Part shown: in pieces, positions 21,876 through 30,557 of the stretch | Layout of the letters: each line of letters starts with the position of its first letter | Numbering within the stretch: position 1 is the first letter of the stretch | Assembly: GCA_019918135.1 (NCBI GenBank) | Contig: WBZZ01006225.1 | Span: 1-64,000, forward strand | Source: Paulinella micropora | Lineage: Eukaryota; Cercozoa; Imbricatea; Euglyphida; Paulinellidae | Direction of reading: 5' to 3' | Length of the DNA stretch: 64,000 nucleotides | Position numbers and translations under genes: made by a program | The notes under the pieces: generated by a model | Seen by the model: the letters and a program-made list of their open reading frames with translations, nothing else | Databases searched by the model: none | What the model was told of the DNA's origin: nothing

Positions 21876-22835
21876 CTAGCCTGGGTGCCTCGTCTTCTGG
21901 CGCTTGTGCACCACCTGCTCTCTCTGCGGGAGCCACTGGCTGGGGTCATGGCTCGGGTGCTGCCGGAGCAGCCGCAGCCGCTCGAGCAGCTCAGCCAGGG
22001 CCGTGGCCTTGATGAGCCGGCAGCGGTGGCAAGCTAGCGCGTAGACCACCAGGCAAGCCAGCCTGTTAGCCAAGCGAGCGTGGTCTTCCTGGCCCCGGCC
22101 CGTGGAAGCCAGGTCGGAAGCCAGGTAGTGCCCGCGTATCCGGGCATCCATTCCCGCGACTTTCCCCTGGGGCAGATACGCTTCCACCTGTTCCGCAAAG
22201 GTCTTGAAGTGTTGGTCGTGCCACGACGCCCGCGCCAGGAGGAGGATGGCTTGCCCGAGACCTCGCGCCACCGCCCCGCCGACGTTCTGTACCGCTGGGT
22301 TCCCCGTGGCGTTCCTGCCCAACCTCGCGGCCTGATCCCGCAGCACGGCTATGGCTACGGCCAAGGGGCAGCCCCTCGGAAAAACCCCGCTAGCCCCCAA
22401 GTCTAGGGCACCGCTCCTGCCGGGCGCTGGCTCTTCGAAGCCCCGCTGCTTCATGTACCAGTCTAGGCTTCCTACCGAATTAGCCAGCGCAAACAAGTAC
22501 AAGGCTAACGTCCAGGCGTCCTGGTGCCGGGCTGCCCGAAGCTGCTTGTCTAGTTGAAGCTGCTTCTCTAGTTGCGGTAAAGCACTTAGTTCCACGGTAC
22601 AGCCGTCATACGGCTCCAGGTCGATCAGGTAGGCCCGGTCGCCGATCCAGAGCATGTTGCGGAACTTGAGATCAATGCAGAAGTACGTCCTCTCCTGGCC
22701 CGGCCGGCACAGCAGGGCCACGTACCGACCCAGGGCCTGATAGACAGACTCTAACACCTGGGGATAAGAGTCTGCCCGACTGCGGTCGGCCAAGTACAAG
22801 GCCACCTCCTCCCCCCGCCGGACGAGCTGCCGCAC
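21876..22835 (-). CDS. Divergent protein kinase, catalytic-loop part
   Basis: About 320 codons. Near its start is FCIDLKFRNMLW, which fits the kinase catalytic loop (Asp, Lys two residues later, Asn five later). It is followed at the right distance by YLIDLEPYDG, where the metal-binding DFG is replaced by DLE. The later part is helical (ALYLFALANSVGSLDWYMK), as in a C-lobe. The His of the HRD motif is Cys-Ile here. The style resembles the unusual kinases of giant viruses more than host kinases. The frame stays open a little upstream of the listed start. The neighbouring frame at 22,751-23,185 has a glycine-loop-like start. Considered broken. Confidence 0.6.
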   Translation of the reverse strand: MRQLVRRGEEVALYLADRSRADSYPQVLESVYQALGRYVALLCRPGQERTYFCIDLKFRNMLWIGDRAYLIDLEPYDGCTVELSALPQLEKQLQLDKQLRAARHQDAWTLALYLFALANSVGSLDWYMKQRGFEEPAPGRSGALDLGASGVFPRGCPLAVAIAVLRDQAARLGRNATGNPAVQNVGGAVARGLGQAILLLARASWHDQHFKTFAEQVEAYLPQGKVAGMDARIRGHYLASDLASTGRGQEDHARLANRLACLVVYALACHRCRLIKATALAELLERLRLLRQHPSHDPSQWLPQREQVVHKRQKTRHPG

Positions 22836-23185
22836 GAGATAGAACTTAAGGTCTGACTTCTGCTGACCGGGCCGTAAGTCGGCGCCCGTGTACAGGACCC
22901 CGGGAGGCCCTCCGCGGTGCCAGGTACCCGGCCGCAGGGGCTGGCTTGCTGTCGAATTAACTCTGCGCTATAATTGAGCAGCAGTAGTTGTTCGTCATAC
23001 TCGCTGGCGACCGCGGGTGTGGCATAGCCGCGCAGCAAGCAAGGGGGGCTAATTCCTTTGCGCGCGAGCACGTCGGCCCACCTCCGGCGGCGAGCTAGGT
23101 CCGCCAAAGTCGTGTACTCGTAGCCCGCGCGCACCACGTACGCAGCCGAAAAGGGAGTCACCAGGTTGTAGGAGCCAGAACGCAC
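22751..23185 (-). CDS. Kinase-like frame with GSYN glycine-loop motif
   Basis: Begins MRSGSYNLVTPFSAAYVVRAGYEYTT. GSYN followed by an alternating hydrophobic strand and VVRAGYE resembles a kinase glycine loop and the strand that usually holds the ATP-anchoring Lys (here Arg). The last third is low quality. It overlaps the kinase catalytic frame on the same strand. Both are part of the same damaged region. Confidence 0.45.
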   Translation of the reverse strand: MRSGSYNLVTPFSAAYVVRAGYEYTTLADLARRRRWADVLARKGISPPCLLRGYATPAVASEYDEQLLLLNYSAELIRQQASPCGRVPGTAEGLPGSCTRAPTYGPVSRSQTLSSISCGSSSGGGRRWPCTWPTAVGQTLIPRC

Positions 23186-23857
23186 CCACTCCGAGTCTGA
23201 TTCCGTTGGATGCTCACATTGCTGTTATGTGCACTGGAGGTGCCATTGGTCCCTGGCGACCAGCATGGCTCGCAGCGCTGTCAGCGGGGTGCTAGGCGAC
23301 TGGTGGTGCTCCTGGTCCCGAAGCCAAACCAGGACCTTTTTCTCTAGTTTGCTGGCGCGCCCTCTGCCCTCGGCCAGCGGCAGGCCCCAAAGCCACGACA
23401 GCGCGCCCTCCACCAGACCCTCGGCCCAGGCTGGCTGTGCGCCTGCAACCAGACCCTTGGCCCCTGCTGGCTGCTTCTTTCGGCCCGGCCCCGTCGCTGT
23501 GCGTTTCATAGCCAAAAGCACGCCCTGGCTTTACACCAGAGAGAGCGAGAGAGAGTGCGAGAGACCGAGAGAGGAAGCCAACTCCTCTCCTCTCTCATTG
23601 ACAAGCGCACGAGGGCGGGCAGAGTGCGCAGGAAAAGGGAAGGGTGTGTGTGTGGGGGGGAGAGGCCCAGGCCCAGGGCTCCCGCGCGCCCCCGGCGGGG
23701 TTAGCAAGGGTCGCGCAAGGGGGGGGGGGGGGGAGGAGAGGGGGCAGTTCGCTCGTCTCTCCCCGCCCCCTGCCGTCCGTGCTAGCTGGAGCGCTCGTTC
23801 ACAGATCAAGAGAAAAAAGAGAGTGCGGCAGCGAGGAAAGAGAAAGCGCGCACCAGC

Positions 23858-25174
23858 ATGCACGCTCCTCCCCCCCGTCGAACAGGCGCAGTCACCGGCC
23901 CGTGCTGGTGGCTGCCCTTGCTGCTCGGCGCCGCCGGTGCCGGGTGCCCGTACCCGCTGCAGTGCCCGACGCCAGAGGAGGCGTGCCCCCCGGTCTTGTG
24001 CCCCGGCGGCGCCACGATCCTCGAGCTGACGACAGCGGCCCCGCAGGACACGTTCGTGTGGCCCCTGTGGCCGCCCGCCGCGCCGGCGCGCCGCCGTCGG
24101 CAGGCGCAGGCCACCGCCCCGACGTCGTTCACGGTCGACTGGGGGGACGGCTCGCCCCCCACGCCGTGCCTAGACGCTGGCGCCGCGCCGTGCGCGCACA
24201 CGTACGCTGCCCCCGGCACGTACACAGTGACGGTGGACCCAGGTGGACGCTACCCGGTGCGCGGCTGGGCGCTGACGCCGGCCTGGCACGCCGCGGCGCC
24301 CGCGGGCCTGCGGCTGGACGCCGTCCTCCGGTGGGGGGAGCTGCGCTTCCATGAGACGAGCGGCTACCACCTGTACTCGGCGCCGGGCCTGACGTACGTA
24401 CCGCCGCTCGCCACGCTGCCGGACGCGGGGCTCGTGCGCGTCTGGGACTACAGCTTCGCCAACCTCACCTCGCGCATGGACTCTGAGGTCAGCTACGGGC
24501 TCAACGTGTCCGGCGCCGTGTCCCTGGTCGGCCTGTTCGCAGGCTCCGTGGGCCTGGTACCCCCTTACGGCGCCAGCCGGTGGGACACGCGCAGCCTGCG
24601 CAACGCCAGCAGGGCGTTCGCGGGCCTGCCGTTGCTCACGAGAATCGACCTATCGCGCTGGGACACCTCGGCGCTGGAGGACGTGACCGAGCTGTTCGCG
24701 GGCTGCGGAGCGCTGGTGGACATGGGGCTGCAGGGCTGGACGGCGCTGCCGAGCCTGCAGCGCTTCGAACGTGCGTTCGAGGGCGCCCCGGGGGACTTTG
24801 CTGTCTCGCTGACGGGCTGGAGCACGCCCGGGCTGGTGGGCACTGCCGACTGCACGCAGCTGGCCCCGTACACGCGCGTGAGCCAGGCCGCCTGGCCCGC
24901 CGCGTGCTCTCGCTCGCTCTTCTACGCCCGGGTGCGCGCGCCGGCCGGCGGCACCACTGCCACGCTCGCGCTGTCGCCCGGCGCGGGGACGGGCGCGGGC
25001 GGCACGTATGGCGTGGACTGGGGCGACGGCTCGGCGGGCACGTGCGTACACGCCGATGGCGCGACCTGCACGCACGTGTACGCGAGCGCCGGTAACTACA
25101 CGCTGCGGCTGGACGGCCGGGTGGACGGGCTGTGGTACGTGGACGGCGCGCCCGTGATGGAAGTGCTGGCGTGA
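23858..25174 (+). CDS. Secreted PKD-domain / DUF285-like surface protein
   Basis: Starts at ATG 23,858 with a cleavable signal peptide (GPCWWLPLLLGAAGAGC). A PKD-like beta-sandwich follows, with the diagnostic VDWGDGSPPTP ... HTYAAPGTYTVTV. The middle has several 25-30 residue repeats (LTRIDLSRWDTSALEDVTELF, with FAG-x-L spacing) of the DUF285/BspA type. A second PKD unit, YGVDWGDGSAGT ... HVYASAGNYTLRL, sits near the end. Such proteins are exported or displayed and are thought to mediate adhesion. They are common in marine protists, some bacteria and giant viruses. The next frame, only a few bases downstream on the same strand, continues the same repeat family. The region is treated as damaged. 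Confidence 0.7.
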   Translation: MHAPPPRRTGAVTGPCWWLPLLLGAAGAGCPYPLQCPTPEEACPPVLCPGGATILELTTAAPQDTFVWPLWPPAAPARRRRQAQATAPTSFTVDWGDGSPPTPCLDAGAAPCAHTYAAPGTYTVTVDPGGRYPVRGWALTPAWHAAAPAGLRLDAVLRWGELRFHETSGYHLYSAPGLTYVPPLATLPDAGLVRVWDYSFANLTSRMDSEVSYGLNVSGAVSLVGLFAGSVGLVPPYGASRWDTRSLRNASRAFAGLPLLTRIDLSRWDTSALEDVTELFAGCGALVDMGLQGWTALPSLQRFERAFEGAPGDFAVSLTGWSTPGLVGTADCTQLAPYTRVSQAAWPAACSRSLFYARVRAPAGGTTATLALSPGAGTGAGGTYGVDWGDGSAGTCVHADGATCTHVYASAGNYTLRLDGRVDGLWYVDGAPVMEVLA

Positions 25175-25180
25175 GGCGAC

Positions 25181-26152
25181 GTGCAGCTGTACCACCCCGT
25201 CGGCAGCACGAGGCCGCTGCTGACCTCGCCGAACGCCTTGCTGTTCGCCTCCAACTTGCTGCTGCGCTACACGGCGCCGACGGCCGGGTCGCGGGCGCTG
25301 CGGGGCGTCGCGCCCGAGTACCTGCTGTACCGGCTGGCCGAGTTCGTGGGCGACGCGCGCGACTGGGACTGGTCGTGGCTCACGCCCGCCTCGCACCCCA
25401 ACGGCTTCTCCAACCTGTTTTACGGCTGTACCGTGTTCAACCAAAACCTCGGCGGCTGGAACACCAGCGGCGTGGCCAGCCTGCGGGGCACCTTTGCGGT
25501 TACAAAAGCCTTCAACACTGACGTGTCTAGCTGGGACGTGAGCAGAGTCACGAGCCTGGAGTCAACGTTTAACGGCGCAACTGCTTTCAATCAGCCGCTA
25601 GGTGGCTGGAACGTGGGCCAAGTCACCAGCCTGATGAGCACGTTTTCCGGCGCCACGGCTTTCAATCAGCCGCTAGGCGGCTGGAACGTGAGCAGCGTCA
25701 CAACTATGTATGCCACGTTTGGCAGAGCCAAAACGTTTGATCAGCCACTCGCCGCCTGGAACACCGCCTCAGTGACTACGATGAAGTACCTCTTCTTTGC
25801 CACCGCCAGTTTCAACCAGAACATCAACCGCTGGAACACAAGCAGAGTCTCGGACATGACCTACGCCTTTGCTTGTACCCCACCAGGCACGTGCGCGTTC
25901 AAGCAGCCGTTGGGCGGCTGGGACGTATCAGCGGCCGCAGCCAGCGGTGGACTGGAGGCCATGTTCTCCGGCAACTGCGCCTTTGACCAGGATATCAGCG
26001 GCTGGAACGTAGCGTCGGGGGGCGCGGGTGTGTGCACCGCCGTGTTCCAGTCCCATGGTATCTATAATCCCGATGTTGGTATCCAGACCAGCAACCTGCC
26101 GAGCATCTGCCGCGGCAGCTACACCCGCGGATGCGGCACTTTTCCTTCTTAG
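25181..26152 (+). CDS. DUF285 (BspA-like) repeat protein
   Basis: About 324 codons, of which the centre is six to seven clear DUF285 repeats of roughly 25 residues: FNQPLGGWNVSSVTTM, FDQPLAAWNTASVTTM, FNQNINRWNTSRVSDM and relatives. The spacer between repeats is typically ATFSGATA or similar. It ends with Cys-rich sequence (SICRGSYTRGCGTFPS). No ATG opens the frame. An ATTAAA polyadenylation-like signal lies ~140 bases after its end, at 26,289. Repeats this regular are unlikely to be very old. Confidence 0.75.
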   Translation: MQLYHPVGSTRPLLTSPNALLFASNLLLRYTAPTAGSRALRGVAPEYLLYRLAEFVGDARDWDWSWLTPASHPNGFSNLFYGCTVFNQNLGGWNTSGVASLRGTFAVTKAFNTDVSSWDVSRVTSLESTFNGATAFNQPLGGWNVGQVTSLMSTFSGATAFNQPLGGWNVSSVTTMYATFGRAKTFDQPLAAWNTASVTTMKYLFFATASFNQNINRWNTSRVSDMTYAFACTPPGTCAFKQPLGGWDVSAAAASGGLEAMFSGNCAFDQDISGWNVASGGAGVCTAVFQSHGIYNPDVGIQTSNLPSICRGSYTRGCGTFPS

Positions 26153-26288
26153 AACCGGGCGGCGGCGCGAAGGCTACGCTGGCCTGGCGAAGAGCGGAGG
26201 CGGCCCCCTAGAAAAGGGCTTATCCGGTGGGTGGTTGGCAGAGCGTGTCCCTGCCTTGCCCACAGCCGGTTGAAGCGTGTTTTTCTTT

Positions 26289-26294
26289 ATTAAA
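26289..26294 (+). promoter_or_regulatory. Possible polyadenylation signal (ATTAAA)
   Basis: Sits in TTTCTTTATTAAAGTCC, an A/T-rich island in otherwise GC-rich spacer, ~140 bases downstream of the DUF285 frame. Confidence 0.45.
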
Positions 26295-26606
26295 GTCCGG
26301 CCTGGTTGGTTGTTTCTCGGAGGCGGGAGGGCTGCGTCCTCCTCTAACCCCTGCGCTGCCACCGGTCCGGTCCGGGGTTAGGGGTGGCAGGAAGAAGAGA
26401 GAGGGGGCGCTCGTCGGGATCGCACCGGGGGGAGTGGCCGGAAGAATAGGGGGGGGAACACAGGGTGCGCGGAGACAGCGAGAGCAAATTTTTTTTAATC
26501 GCAGCCAACACAGGCCGAGCCACGCACACCCGGGAGAGGGGGGAGCCTGGAAAGTGTACAGGGAGTAAGTGGGGAGGAGAAGGAGGGCGGCGGGGCCCGG
26601 GGAGCT

Positions 26607-26948
26607 TTAGGCGAGCACCGACTCGAGCGCCTCGCGCTCGGCGGCGTAGAGCCCTTGGACCCGGGTGCGCAGGCGCTGCAGCCGGTCGAGCGCGGCGCCG
26701 AACCCTACGCCCAGCAGGAGGCCGGCCTCGACGATATTGAAAAAGAGGCGCACCGACGCCGCGTACGTCTCGCACAGCGTGTGCGTCTGCACCAGCCTCT
26801 GCAGCTGCCACACAATGTACAAACACAGCAGCGTGCTGATCCAGACCAGCAGGACGTGGTCGACTAGCGTCGGGGGGTGTCGGTCCAGGCCAGCGTCAGG
26901 TGGGCCAGCGCCCCGCGGTAGGGCTCCCACACCAGCGCGAAGAAGCAC
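26607..26948 (-). CDS. Membrane frame resembling the C-terminal helices of a TMBIM (Bax inhibitor-1/lifeguard) protein
   Basis: About 113 codons. Two hydrophobic segments are seen, VLLVWISTLLCLYIVWQLQR and RLFFNIVEAGLLLGVGF. The first resembles the TMBIM YIVYDTQ helix and the second the YLDIINLF helix, with ETYAAS between them where the family has an acidic EDY-type loop. TMBIM proteins are ER or Golgi calcium-leak channels that restrain cell death. Poxviruses carry one (GAAP). The frame to its right on the same strand holds more transmembrane helices. Confidence 0.45.
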   Translation of the reverse strand: MLLRAGVGALPRGAGPPDAGLDRHPPTLVDHVLLVWISTLLCLYIVWQLQRLVQTHTLCETYAASVRLFFNIVEAGLLLGVGFGAALDRLQRLRTRVQGLYAAEREALESVLA

Positions 26949-27436
26949 AGGCCGGCGCCCAGGGCCACCACGGCCAGCAGGAGCATAGTGTCATACGGGA
27001 CGCGCTGCTGGCAACAGAAGGCGGCCAGCAGCAGGCAGAAAGCGTCCACGGCGGCGCACACGGTCAGGAAGAGCGTGAAGTCGGCATGGACCAACAGCAG
27101 GCTGGCAAACAGCGACGAACCACCGACCATGGCCACCGACACGACCGGCAGGTAGCGGTGGCAGCCGCCATAGAACGTGCACACCACCATGAGGCACAGG
27201 GCGAGCACCTCGGCGGTGCTCCAGGGATTGTCGTACAGCCAGGTGCTGCGCCGCAGCCAGGCGCTCAGCCCCGCCGTGAGCGCCAGCGCGGCGGAGAGGT
27301 GAGCGGCCGTGCACAGCATCACGCGCCAGACGAACTGCTTCTGCTGCTCGTCCGGCAGGAGGCACACCTTGACGGCCGCGTCGCGCAGCTGCTTGTGTGA
27401 GTCCTCTAGCGCCCGGTGCGCGTCGTCGGCCCGCAC
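26864..27436 (-). CDS. Multi-pass membrane protein, TMBIM-like, with Pro/Ala-rich N-terminal side
   Basis: About 190 codons with five or six transmembrane helices, for example VWRVMLCTAAHLSAALALTA, VLALCLMVVCTFYGGCHR and TLFLTVCAAVDAFCLLLAAF. The opening QKQFVWRVMLC helix fits the RKVY-type first helix of the lifeguard branch. The listed start is GTG; the same phase stays open upstream to about 27,680 through a helical QLDQESWQTILQRLEGIEHQ and an Ala/Pro/Ser repeat (KASAKASAEASAG). Some lifeguard proteins also have Pro-rich N-termini. The assignment rests on pattern, not alignment. Confidence 0.5.
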   Translation of the reverse strand: MRADDAHRALEDSHKQLRDAAVKVCLLPDEQQKQFVWRVMLCTAAHLSAALALTAGLSAWLRRSTWLYDNPWSTAEVLALCLMVVCTFYGGCHRYLPVVSVAMVGGSSLFASLLLVHADFTLFLTVCAAVDAFCLLLAAFCCQQRVPYDTMLLLAVVALGAGLCFFALVWEPYRGALAHLTLAWTDTPRR

Positions 27437-28293
27437 CCGCTGATGCTCGATACCTTCCAGGCGCTGCAGGATCGTCTGCCAGGATTCCTGGTCCAGCTGC
27501 CACGCGCGGGCCGGGGCGGCCCGGGGCGGTCCGTGCGCCGCGGCCCGCGTAGTCTGACCCGGCCGGAGCGGCCCGGCCGGTTGCTCGGTCTGGCCCGGCC
27601 CGGCCGACGCCTCGGCCGACGCCTTGGCCGACGCCTTGGCCGACGGCTCGGCCGGACCCTCGCATGCGGCCTCTGGGCCTCGGCGGCGGGGTCGGGTGGG
27701 CAGGCGGCCGCGCGCCCGGCCCGAGGCCCGACTGGGCCGTGCCCTCGGCGCTGGGCCGGTGCGGGCCCGGTGGTGGGGGAGAAGGGCCCACGGCCGCCGG
27801 CCTCCCCTGGGCGGGGTACGGCTCCGCCGGCCGCGGCTCCTCCTGCCACGGCTCCGCCGATCGCGGGTCCGCTGGCCGCGGCTCCGCCTGCCTCCCCGGA
27901 GTCGGCCACTGCTCCGCCTGCCTCCCCGGGGCCGGCCGCGGCTCCGCCGGCCGGCCGGCTAGCGGCGGGGGCGTGGCCCCTCCGGGCACCCGGGAGTCGA
28001 GCGCCGGGGCGGGCGGGGGCGCGCCAGGCTGGCCTCCTGCCCCCGGCTGCCCTCCGCCGACCCTCTGCCGGCGCTCGCTCGGCTGCGCCGGGGGCGCGAG
28101 GAGGTGTGGTGTCCGCGTGCTCGCGGTAGCGCGCTAAACCGGGTAGGCTTGGGTGTCTGCATGTGAACCCTAGGCCGGGCCCGCCCGCGCCGGGGTTCAG
28201 GCACGGGGATCCGAGCTTCGGCCGTCTTGGGGTAAGAGGGGGGGGGGGGGGTTGGGAGCAAGAAGAGGGGGGAGGGTCCACGTCTGGCGCTGG

Positions 28294-30171
28294 TTATACC
28301 GGAAGGGGGCCGCGCCGCGGGCCCCGGGGGGGGGGGGGCTCGGGCCGGTGCGGGGGGAAGGGAGGGGGGCAGCGGTCCGCCCCTGCCCCCCCCCCCCGGA
28401 GGAGCGGGCCCAGAGAGGTGAAGAGGATGGAAAGGGGCCGGCCGCCGCCCCGGGCGGGGGAGGGAGGGAGCTTCACCCCGCGCCCGGCGGGTCCGCCTCG
28501 CGACCGCCGCCGGCGGCCCCCCCGTCGGCCCGCGGGGCGTCCGCCGGGGCGGCCGCCCCCGGCGGGGGGGCCGCGTCCCGCGCCCACTCCGGCAGCAGCC
28601 GGGGGTACAGGTTCCGCAGCAGGTCGAGCTCGGGCCCCGCCAGCCGGGCGCTCAGCTCCAGCACACGCACCAGCGTGTCCAGCCCGGCGGCCGACGCCGG
28701 GGTCGGCAGGACCTCGACGGACCACCAGTACGCGCGCAGTTCCTCCTCGGTCGGCTCCGCGGCGGCGGCGTCCGGTGGCGCGAGGGGGGGGGAGCGCGTG
28801 CCACAGGCCCACCGGCCCGCCCCCCGGCCCGCTCTGCCGGACCCCCTGCCCCGTCCGCGACGACAGCGCCCGGCACCTGGGGCCGATCGTCAGCGCCTGC
28901 CCGTAGTTGATCAGCTCCACGACGGCGGTCCGGAGGGCACGGCTGCGGGCCTCGAACGCCCAGCCGGCCAGCGCCCCCCGGCCGCCAGCGCGTGCTCGGG
29001 CGTGGCGGACACCTCCCTGGCGCCGCCGGGCAGGCCAAAGACCCGCGCCACCAGGTCGGACCACAGGGTGTAGGGGACCTCGTGCTCCGGACGCAGGGCT
29101 TCGCCCGCATAGACCAGGTTGGTGTTGTCGCGAGCGACACAGGTGCCCAACACGCTGCACGGGGCATTCCGGCCGCTGCGCTGCCCCGGGACCTGGTACC
29201 TGTACAGCGGCGGGCAGGCTAGTTCGCACAGCAGCGAGCCGCCCGCGCGCCGGAGCGTGCGCTGGCGCCGGGCCGGCACGTCGCCCCTCGCGTGCGCGGG
29301 CTCCGGCCCGACGGCCGCCGTGGCCGCCGCGCCCGGCAACAGCCAGCTCTCCCACGCCCGGTCCACGTTGCCCTCGCGGCGCCGGCCCAGGACCAGCGCT
29401 CCCCTGGCGTGGTCCAGGGTGTACGCCAGGCGCAGGTTCTCCAGCTGCAGCCGCAGTGCATAGTGCTCCAACAGGGCGCCCAGGGGCGAACAGAGCTGCC
29501 CCCGCCCGCCGGGGCGGAAGGGCCCGTACTCCACCACCGACACCCGCAGCGGCGCCTTCGGGGCCCCGCCGGCCGCGCCGGCCCCGTCGGCCCCACCAGC
29601 CGCGCGCACCCCCCCCGCCGCGCCCCGCCGCTTGCAGGTATACCGCCGGCTCCCGCGCACGTCGCGGTACGTGAGCTGGTAGCCGGCGGTGCTCACTACT
29701 TCCAACACTTCGCCCAGCACCGCGTCCGGCCGGGTGCGCAGCAGCGCGAACCCAAACTTGAAGAATTCCTGCGACAAGGCCTCGGCCAGGGCTTCCGCGT
29801 GCCGCAGGACCACGTCGCGCAGGGGGTGCCGGGGCTCTTCGCCGGCCGCCCCCACGAGGCGCAGCCCCCCCCCCCCCCCCGAGCACCGACGCGCGCGAGC
29901 TGGCGAGCGCCGCGAACACGCAGGGCTCCAACGCCAGCCGCTCCACCAACGCCAACACTCCCGGGTTGAGCTCGACGCTGCCCGGGGCGCCCGGGGAGGC
30001 GCGCTGCAGCGGGACCCGGTCGGGCGGCGCGGGGCACGGCTGGGGGTACCCCGGGCCGCGCGCCTCGGCGGGAGCAGCGAGGGCGGGCGGGGGCTCCGGG
30101 TCCGTCTCCACCGCCGAGCCAGACAGCATCGCATAACACGGCACCGGCTCCATGGCCTGGGGGTGTCCACG
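28294..30171 (-). CDS. Unknown large protein region, several frames
   Basis: Codon-like signal runs through about 1.9 kb of the minus strand. An ATG-led part near 30,153 starts MEPVPCYAMLSGSAVETDPE. A well-behaved central segment includes HAEALAEALSQEFFKFGFAL and EVVSTAGYQLTYRDVRGSRR, and later LRLQLENLRLAYTLDHARGA and CELACPPLYRYQVPGQ. A helical LELSARLAGPELDLLRNLYP segment lies at 28,660-28,600. I recognise no family. The region is clearly damaged; I estimate a few breaks and give no reconstruction. It is flanked by the TMBIM-like gene and by the 7-TM gene. Confidence 0.4.
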   Translation of the reverse strand, partial: RGHPQAMEPVPCYAMLSGSAVETDPEPPPALAAPAEARGPGYPQPCPAPPDRVPLQRASPGAPGSVELNPGVLALVERLALEPCVFAALASSRASVLGGGGGAAPRGGGRRRAPAPPARRGPAARGSPGRGLVAGILQVWVRAAAHPAGRGAGRSVGSSEHRRLPAHVPRRAREPAVYLQAAGRGGGGARGWWGRRGRRGRRGPEGAAAGVGGGVRALPPRRAGAALFAPGRPVGALCTAAAAGEPAPGVHPGPRQGSAGPGPAPRGQRGPGVGELAVAGRGGHGGRRAGARAREGRRAGPAPAHAPARGRLAAVRTSLPAAVQVPGPGAAQRPECPVQRVGHLCRSRQHQPGLCGRSPASGARGPLHPVVRPGGAGLWPARRRQGGVRHARARAGGRGALAGWAFEARSRALRTAVVELINYGQALTIGPRCRALSSRTGQGVRQSGPGGGPVGLWHALPPPRATGRRRRGADRGGTARVLVVRRGPADPGVGRRAGHAGACAGAERPAGGARARPAAEPVPPAAAGVGAGRGPPAGGGRPGGRPAGRRGGRRRRSRGGPAGRGVKLPPSPARGGGRPLSILFTSLGPLLRGGGAGADRCPPPFPPHRPEPPPPRGPRRGPLPV

Positions 30172-30557
30172 AACTCCTACCTCCGGCGGCAGCGAGGTCG
30201 GGAGGCACCGGCGCCGATCCTGCGCCGGGCTGCTTGTGGCGCGGGGCCTCGGGGGAGGCCCGGCGCCCCCGCCCCTCCTCTCCGGGGGCGCCGCCCCTCT
30301 CCCCAGCCGCCCCCTCTCCTTCCCCCGCCTAGTCCACACCCCCTCCGCTCTCTGGCCCCCTCCTCACCCCTTCCTCCCGCGCGTTCCCCTCCCGTCCCCT
30401 CCCCCCTGCCTCCTCTTCGCCAGGCCCCCGGGGCTGGCCTCCTCTTACCTACCTAGGTAAAGAGAGAGCCAAAGGAGCAGAGCTCGGAAAAGGAAAACCC
30501 CCGCCAGCGACTGGCGAGCCCGGACGTACACGACCCCCCTTCCCTTCCCCCCCCGCC

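Noticed and set aside
27406-28281. Pro/Arg-rich minus-strand frames next to the TMBIM-like gene
   Set aside because: Two phases are open at once with only low-complexity content; a third phase that joins smoothly to the membrane gene has better composition.
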